A DNA stretch of 64,000 nucleotides, taken from contig JAZAYU010000062.1 in NCBI GenBank assembly GCA_038501625.1, positions 2,989,265 to 3,053,264 on the forward strand. The letters are read 5' to 3'. Of the stretch, positions 59,179-64,000 are shown in pieces. The stretch comes from Corbicula japonica (lineage: Eukaryota > Mollusca > Bivalvia > Venerida > Cyrenidae). The notes beneath the pieces were generated by a model. The model saw nothing but the letters and a program-made list of their open reading frames with translations. It was not told the DNA's origin and made no database searches. The translations under genes were made by a program, and so were the position numbers. Every line of letters starts with the position of its first letter. Position 1 is the first letter of the stretch.

Positions 59179-61405
59179 TCAATAGCTATGTACAAGAATC
59201 CCAGAGAAGCCTGTATGGTATCTGATTTGCGAATAAGCTCCAGATACGTAGCCTTCCCCCTCTATCCATACGTCATCTCCGACACTGAGCTCAGCAACTG
59301 TCGTAACACTTCCCATATTCCAACCAGTTGTATGTCCCGCAATGGCGTATCCTATCACTTGTCCATTTTGCTTCAGAAAAAAGGCCCCGGGCTTTCCTGA
59401 AGGGTTTCCAAGGACCATGGAAAATATGTATGTGCCGTTACACGGTGCCGTGAACGTGCCATGTCGAACGTCGTAAGCGTTGCCCAGGTTCAGGTGAACT
59501 ACATCGAAGATGATGTGATTAGCGGACACTGCACCAGCGTCTGTGCCCAGTTCGGTCCGGAAGGCAACATTAGGGAGCTGCTTAACTGTGCCTAAATAAG
59601 ACAGATGGAACATGATTAATCTGTAACAGAATTGTCAATCAATTGTTTAAAGCTAATGTATTTATTATAGGCTGTTGTTTTTATTGCATAACTTTATTTA
59701 GAAATGTGATATAATAAATAAGTTCATATTTCTACAAAATTATAGTTTGGTCAGTATATATATTAGCTTGCTCCTACTGTTCCGTCAATGTTTCTGTTCA
59801 TATTTAATTTCTAACAAGAAAAGATAAACGGCGTTGATGGAAAAGACTTTTATATATATGTTAGAAAGAAATATAGTGCGGCGAAGCAGACACAGATTTT
59901 AGTAATTTTATTTTACTTGTTATAGCTGTTGCCCCTGCCTTCTTATTATGGCCTAGGGATTAAGCGACCGAGTAGTCATGGAAATCCCATAAATTCATTG
60001 AAAGTGTCTGTCCAAAAAATGTTGAAGCTGTTGCAATAATCCGTCTGGTGATAATACGTCAATTAAAGAAGCAATGTCTTACTTTAAGTCTTGGTCTACA
60101 TTTATTCACTTTCATTAAAATACCTCTCCTAGAGTTAGAACTCAAGATGAATAAATGTCCTTGAAAAATAATAAATATAAATAATAACAACTTGTTACAA
60201 GAGCTAAATCTACCAATTTTAATGTAAATTAACATTAAAGTGTCCCTCCCGAGTATTGAACCCGCTTGTGAAGCGAGTATGATAACCACTACACCAAACC
60301 ATTTGTGTTTCTGGACTTGAAAGTAACAATCAGTATCGAAGGAAAAAGTAAGAACTAGAAATATCTGCACATCTCTGTCGTTTTACAGTGTGTATTGTAA
60401 GCAAGTGTTTAACTGACACCCATGGATATTCCATTTAAAATCGTATTTAAGCCATCAAATGACTTAACTGATTATTTATATTGTAAATATATTTTCTTTG
60501 ATACAATTATCGCTTTTAAAAGCGAAAATGCCCGAATGTGTAAGTGCCAGGTAAATACTTACGCCCAATATAAAAGTTGTTACGATAATCGTAAACAACG
60601 CCCACTAACAACCATTCGAAATAATCTATTTGATTTTCCGGCTGCATAATAAGTTTTATTTACAACATACAACATTTCATTGGTCGAAAAACTAGGTCAA
60701 AAGTGAGCTTAGACAGCTCATTTAAAAGCCGAAAAAATAGGTCAAAAGTGAGCTTAGACAGCTCATTTAAAAGCCGAAAAAACTAGGTCAAAAGTGAGCT
60801 TAGACAGCTAATTTAAAAGCTGAAAAAACTAGGTCAAAAGTGAGCTTAGACAGCTAAAGCCGAAAAATGAATATGGGTTGGGTTGTTAATTAAAGCCAAC
60901 AAACGGTTTTGAACTAGCTATTGCGAAATGCGTAAATGAAACCGTTGTCTTTGAATTTGTGTTCCTTCTTTATTTAATAAAAAAAAAAGGAAATGATAGT
61001 AATAAACAGCAGAAATAGAACAAATATTCGAAAGTCTCGCTTCTTAAAACTACACTGAATAAAAAATGATAAAATAATTTTATTAATGTCCTCTATCATT
61101 GAAGGTTTATTGAAGCAGCTTAGCTTTTAGAAGTCGTCGCTATAAAGTAAACTCCTATACATTGCCATCATTCTCCTACGGAATGTTCGCTTACCTGAAC
61201 TCTGCAGGTTTTCCATCTGTTCCTGCATTGTATGAAGGGATGATTCTAGCCGATCTACTTGAGTTTGTAACCTCATGCGCTCAGCCTTCTCGTCGGCAAG
61301 AAGTAAATGTAAATACTGAACATCGTCGGGATTCTGCGTGACGTCACCAAGGACGAAAGATGTTGCTGGAACCAAAAGTCCGAGAAACAAAATTAAGACA
61401 TTCAT
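59179..61405 (-). CDS. C1q domain-containing protein 2 (secreted, two exons)
   Basis: Exons: 61405-61195 and 59591-59179 (minus), 624 bases, 207 residues. Exon 1 encodes signal peptide MNVLILFLGLLVPATSFVLG, then a coiled-coil region (LLLADEKAERMRLQTQVDRL) ending LQSS. The donor TCAG/GTAAGC and acceptor TTATTTAG/GC join in phase 1 to make Gly. Exon 2 is a complete C1q domain with the signature FDVVHLNLGNAY, then TFTAPCNGTYIFSM. A Cys at TAPCNG is absent from gene 1. It ends RYHTGFSGILVHSY. The most conserved stretch shared with gene 1 is YAIAGHTTGWN, followed by VTTVA and the VWI.GEG segment. Same exon layout, phase and strand as gene 1 show tandem duplication. The protein is presumably a secreted, coiled-coil-assembled recognition molecule without collagen. 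Ligand unknown. Confidence 0.88.
60241..60301 (-). tRNA. Degenerate tRNA-Glu-like remnant (pseudogene)
   Basis: It is homologous to 7533-7603. A deletion of about 10 bases removes part of the anticodon stem and variable region, and the anticodon loop CTCTCAA is lost. It is a pseudogene only. Confidence 0.6.
60683..60868 (+). repeat. 46-bp tandem repeat, four copies
   Basis: The unit contains CCGAAAAAACTAGGTCAAAA and GTGAGCTTAGACAGCT, then CATTTAAAAG. Copy 1 of repeat C (near 8000-8035) has a single unit, so the expansion arose within this copy. Confidence 0.9.
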
Positions 61406-62409
61406 TTATATAGCTTTATAACAACGTACTAAAATATTAAATGTTTGATTTTACCTTATCTCAGAGGTCAGAAGTCATGTCTTGTTTGTTTTAAACATGT
61501 CAGAAATAGACACGTTTGCACGATACCTAGTAGATGCAGTGCAACTGACATTGTAAGTGCTTCTCGTAGAGATTTTACTGCCTTGTAATCTCTTGTACTA
61601 TCGGCTCATTACATTCACTGAAACTGAGTGTAAGAAACGACAACAGTAGGATTATGCATTGCATTAGTTTCAAGATGGCGACTGGACACCACAAGCAGTA
61701 GGGCTTGTATTTCCACTAAAAAAACAAAACCTCTATAGCAGCACTTATACTAATCTCCGCGCGGCGATTTGATTGACACATATCAGGTTTGACTAATATC
61801 CCTGACATCACAAGTAAGAAACCACGTAAGGAACCACGTGATAATGATAAATATCATGAGATAAATGAAAAAAAAACATCGATATTTTTACCATTTTCCA
61901 GGAAATACCGTTTGCACGAGAACTCTGGAATCGCTGTTTAAAAACTCAAGAAAAAATATACAGATACATGTATCGCGTAAACACTTATCTACAATATTTT
62001 GCAGTCATCTGTCAAAATATTGTCAGAAACTTTAAGAAGTACAGCAAAATGTTTTGACCTTCAAACCGAAAGTAGACAGGAATGGAGTCTTTCTCGAATT
62101 TCTTTAAAACACTTACATTACATTGACGAATTGTCACAACTTAATGTAGATCAGCATATACATGTAGTGATTTCAGGTATGAGTTGTTTTGGTATATTGT
62201 ACATGAATTTCATGAGTTCTCATGCAAACGGTTTTCTTTTGTTTTAGTTTGTGCTTGATAATAAGAGCAAGAATTAGACAACTGAACATGCAAACATTAG
62301 TACATCCTTAGATAAAAGGCATTTCTTCACTACAATCTAGGTGGCAATGAGTATTTTCTCCAAAATTCATTTTCAAAATTTTAGCCAGTTACGTCATTTG
62401 CAATATTTT
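61406..62409. promoter_or_regulatory. 5' flank of C1q gene 2
   Basis: Contains CAAGATGGCGACTGG near 61673, which has a YY1-like core, and a short GC-rich patch CTCCGCGCGGCGAT near 61756. The transcription start could not be placed. The 82-codon frame at 61999-62247 has no motif. Confidence 0.3.
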
Positions 62410-62450
62410 CTCCCTTTATGCCTGTTGTTGAAACAAAGGAATATTTTTCG

Positions 62451-62693
62451 CAGTAATATACTCTATTCCAAAAGAAAGTGTGGATTTTGTTTTCGGCGAT
62501 TTTCAATAACTTCTTTCGTAATGCCTAAGCATTTGGTATTAAAACTGAGATTAGATCAAAGAAAGTTTATCTTTAGAATTTACATTATCAAATCTCAGTT
62601 TTGATACCAAGTATTTAGGCATTAAGAAAAGCAGTTAATGAATAATCACTTAACACAATGTCCACACTTTCTTGTGGAATAGAGTATATTACC
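62451..62693. mobile_element. 243-bp foldback, arms about 110 bp
   Basis: The left arm starts CAGTAATATACTCTATTCCA and runs through AGAAAGTGTGGA, AATGCCTAAGCATTTGGTAT and AAAACTGAGATT. The right arm is the imperfect inverse complement, ending TGGAATAGAGTATATTAC. The loop is about 20-25 bases. Weaker similarity may extend the arms to about 62412 and 62735. The arms have drifted, suggesting an older insertion than the family A copies. Confidence 0.7.
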
Positions 62694-62829
62694 GCGTACA
62701 CTTGAACAATTGGCAGAAGGGGTTCATTTTCAGATTTATGTAACTGTAACTGCATTTTTAAGTACGTTGTAAAACGTGCCGATTTGCTCAGGTTTTCCGA
62801 AATCGAGCCAGGTATGGATAATCACTGCT

Positions 62830-62925
62830 ACTGCTGGAACAGTAACTGCTGGAAAATGTAGCAGTAATCTGTTACTACTGAAAACTGCTGGAACACTAAC
62901 TGCTGGAAAATGTAGCAGTAATCTG
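62830..62925 (+). repeat. 54-bp direct duplication
   Basis: ACTGCTGGAACAGTAACTGC, then TGGAAAATGTAGCAGTAATC, at 62830 recurs at 62884 with one or two changes. Confidence 0.8.
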
Positions 62926-64000
62926 ATAACAGTTTACTAACCAACTTTACGTTCATTCATCAACCCGACATTGTACCTCGTTTGTGTTGTTTTATTTGAT
63001 TGCTGAAGTCGTTTGAGCAGTGGCAGAGTAACGATTTAACACATTTTGTGACCTTGAGTCCAGTCTTGGATCCCATTTCCCTGAGATGTTCCCGAGATAT
63101 ATAAAGATGGTTATGGACGGGGAGAAATATGGAACACTCCAGGAGACTACATTCTGTTTATGTTGTTGTTATTGTTTTGTTTGTGTTGTTTAGTTTTGTT
63201 TTTGTTGTTGTTTAGAATTTATATAGATTTTACTTTGATAAGAATAAGCGCATTTTACATCAAACCCGACGCCCAGAAAAGTCGTTACTAGTATTATATT
63301 ATACGATGCTTTTGTTAAAATCCACTAAGTGTAAAGAAAAGAAGTAACGTCAACAATTCAACACAGGCACGAGAATCCCGTGGCACGAGAACCTATTAGC
63401 GTGTCGGTATTTGTTACAACAATGTACATCACGGGTTATATACATGATCACGCAGTTTGAAGCGTAGGTAATCACTTGAAGATCGAATATTTTTATGGAT
63501 TTTCACTGATATTGTTTCGACGTGCCTGCGATGGAACAATTAAAGGGACGTGCGAGCTTAGTCTCGCCTGATCAACCGTGTCGATCTTCGGGGACATCAA
63601 CAAGGGGCCATGCTATCCAGCCAATCGGTCAAGAGCTTGAAAATGCTAGGCATCCAGCAACTTTTTTCAAAAGGTTAGAAGATTTATGTAGTAATACATT
63701 TAGTAAAATGTGTGATCTAATGATAGAGCGGGGAGAAGGGATGACATGATATGGATCTCCTTCGCAATCAATTTATTTGATAGGATCACATTTTTGTCTC
63801 CTACCTACCAAGATAATAATTAAGTGATCAGGTTTTGTTCAGTTCTACATAAGTACAGAGAAAGATAGTTAATCAAAACAAAACATTTTATCACTAGCAT
63901 TTTGAATTATACATGTACGTTGAATTCGTGGTTACCTGTTCTAGCAAACCACGAATCTTAACAAAACAGATCGACTCCGACGTATTTCTTATGAGAACGT
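62926..64000. other. Non-coding stretch at the window edge
   Basis: A 75-codon frame at 63522-63749 has fairly even composition and somewhat higher GC than its flanks, but no signal peptide, domain or splice context I can recognise. It is left uncalled. Confidence 0.4.

Larger units (their letters stand above)
59813..60868. repeat. Dispersed repeat C, copy 2, in the intron of C1q gene 2
   Basis: It is collinear with 7249-8040, longer through local expansion at both its tRNA-distal parts. It carries a degenerate tRNA-like core (60241-60301) and a 46-bp tandem expansion (60683-60868). It lies entirely within the 1.6-kb intron. Confidence 0.75.

Noticed and set aside
63522..63749. 75-codon frame as a possible first exon
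   Set aside because: No recognisable domain, signal peptide or donor site decides it. The window ends soon after.

Overview
This window is AT-rich, intron-bearing eukaryotic DNA from an animal, and a bivalve mollusc is the best fit. The evidence is two adjacent secreted C1q-domain genes (a family greatly expanded in bivalves), APE-type LINEs, tRNA-derived SINEs and a dense load of small foldback and MITE-like elements. There is no bacterial or viral gene organisation. I do not assign a species.

The window is gene-poor. Three host genes can be supported. At 18303-18743 (+) a 146-residue two-pass membrane protein resembles the TMEM74/TMEM74B family. At 55891-57626 (-) and 59179-61405 (-) lie two tandem paralogues. 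Each has a signal-peptide and coiled-coil exon, one phase-1 intron and a C1q-domain exon. For both I could place the splice sites so that the joined reading frame is an exact multiple of three. Both proteins look like secreted C1q-domain lectin or recognition molecules of innate immunity.

The rest is mostly repeats. Region 2.4-4.3 kb has a TIR-bounded element and a decayed 29-bp minisatellite. Region 7.2-8.0 kb has a repeat carrying a tRNA-Glu(CTC)-like sequence; its second copy is in the intron of C1q gene 2. Region 9.7-12.3 kb has two 5'-truncated LINE copies on the minus strand, one split by a 411-bp TA-flanked MITE. Region 13.2-13.7 kb has a TTAA-flanked CpG-rich element. Region 14.1-14.5 kb has a hairpin element whose second copy is in the intron of C1q gene 1. 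Region 16.27-16.42 kb has a large foldback. From 19 to 50 kb there are many copies of one hairpin-rich repeat (family B), copies of a near-palindromic foldback (family A), SINE heads and tails, and several tandem arrays. Region 36.8-40.4 kb holds the most complete LINE, with endonuclease and reverse transcriptase domains broken by frameshifts and stops. Region 44.0-44.6 kb is an 84-bp tandem array of seven copies. Region 52.7-55 kb groups three family A foldbacks and a SINE-like element whose tail has expanded into eight 33-bp repeats.

All calls come from reading the sequence by eye. Repeat boundaries are approximate to a few bases unless a target-site duplication is stated. No database search or folding calculation was run.
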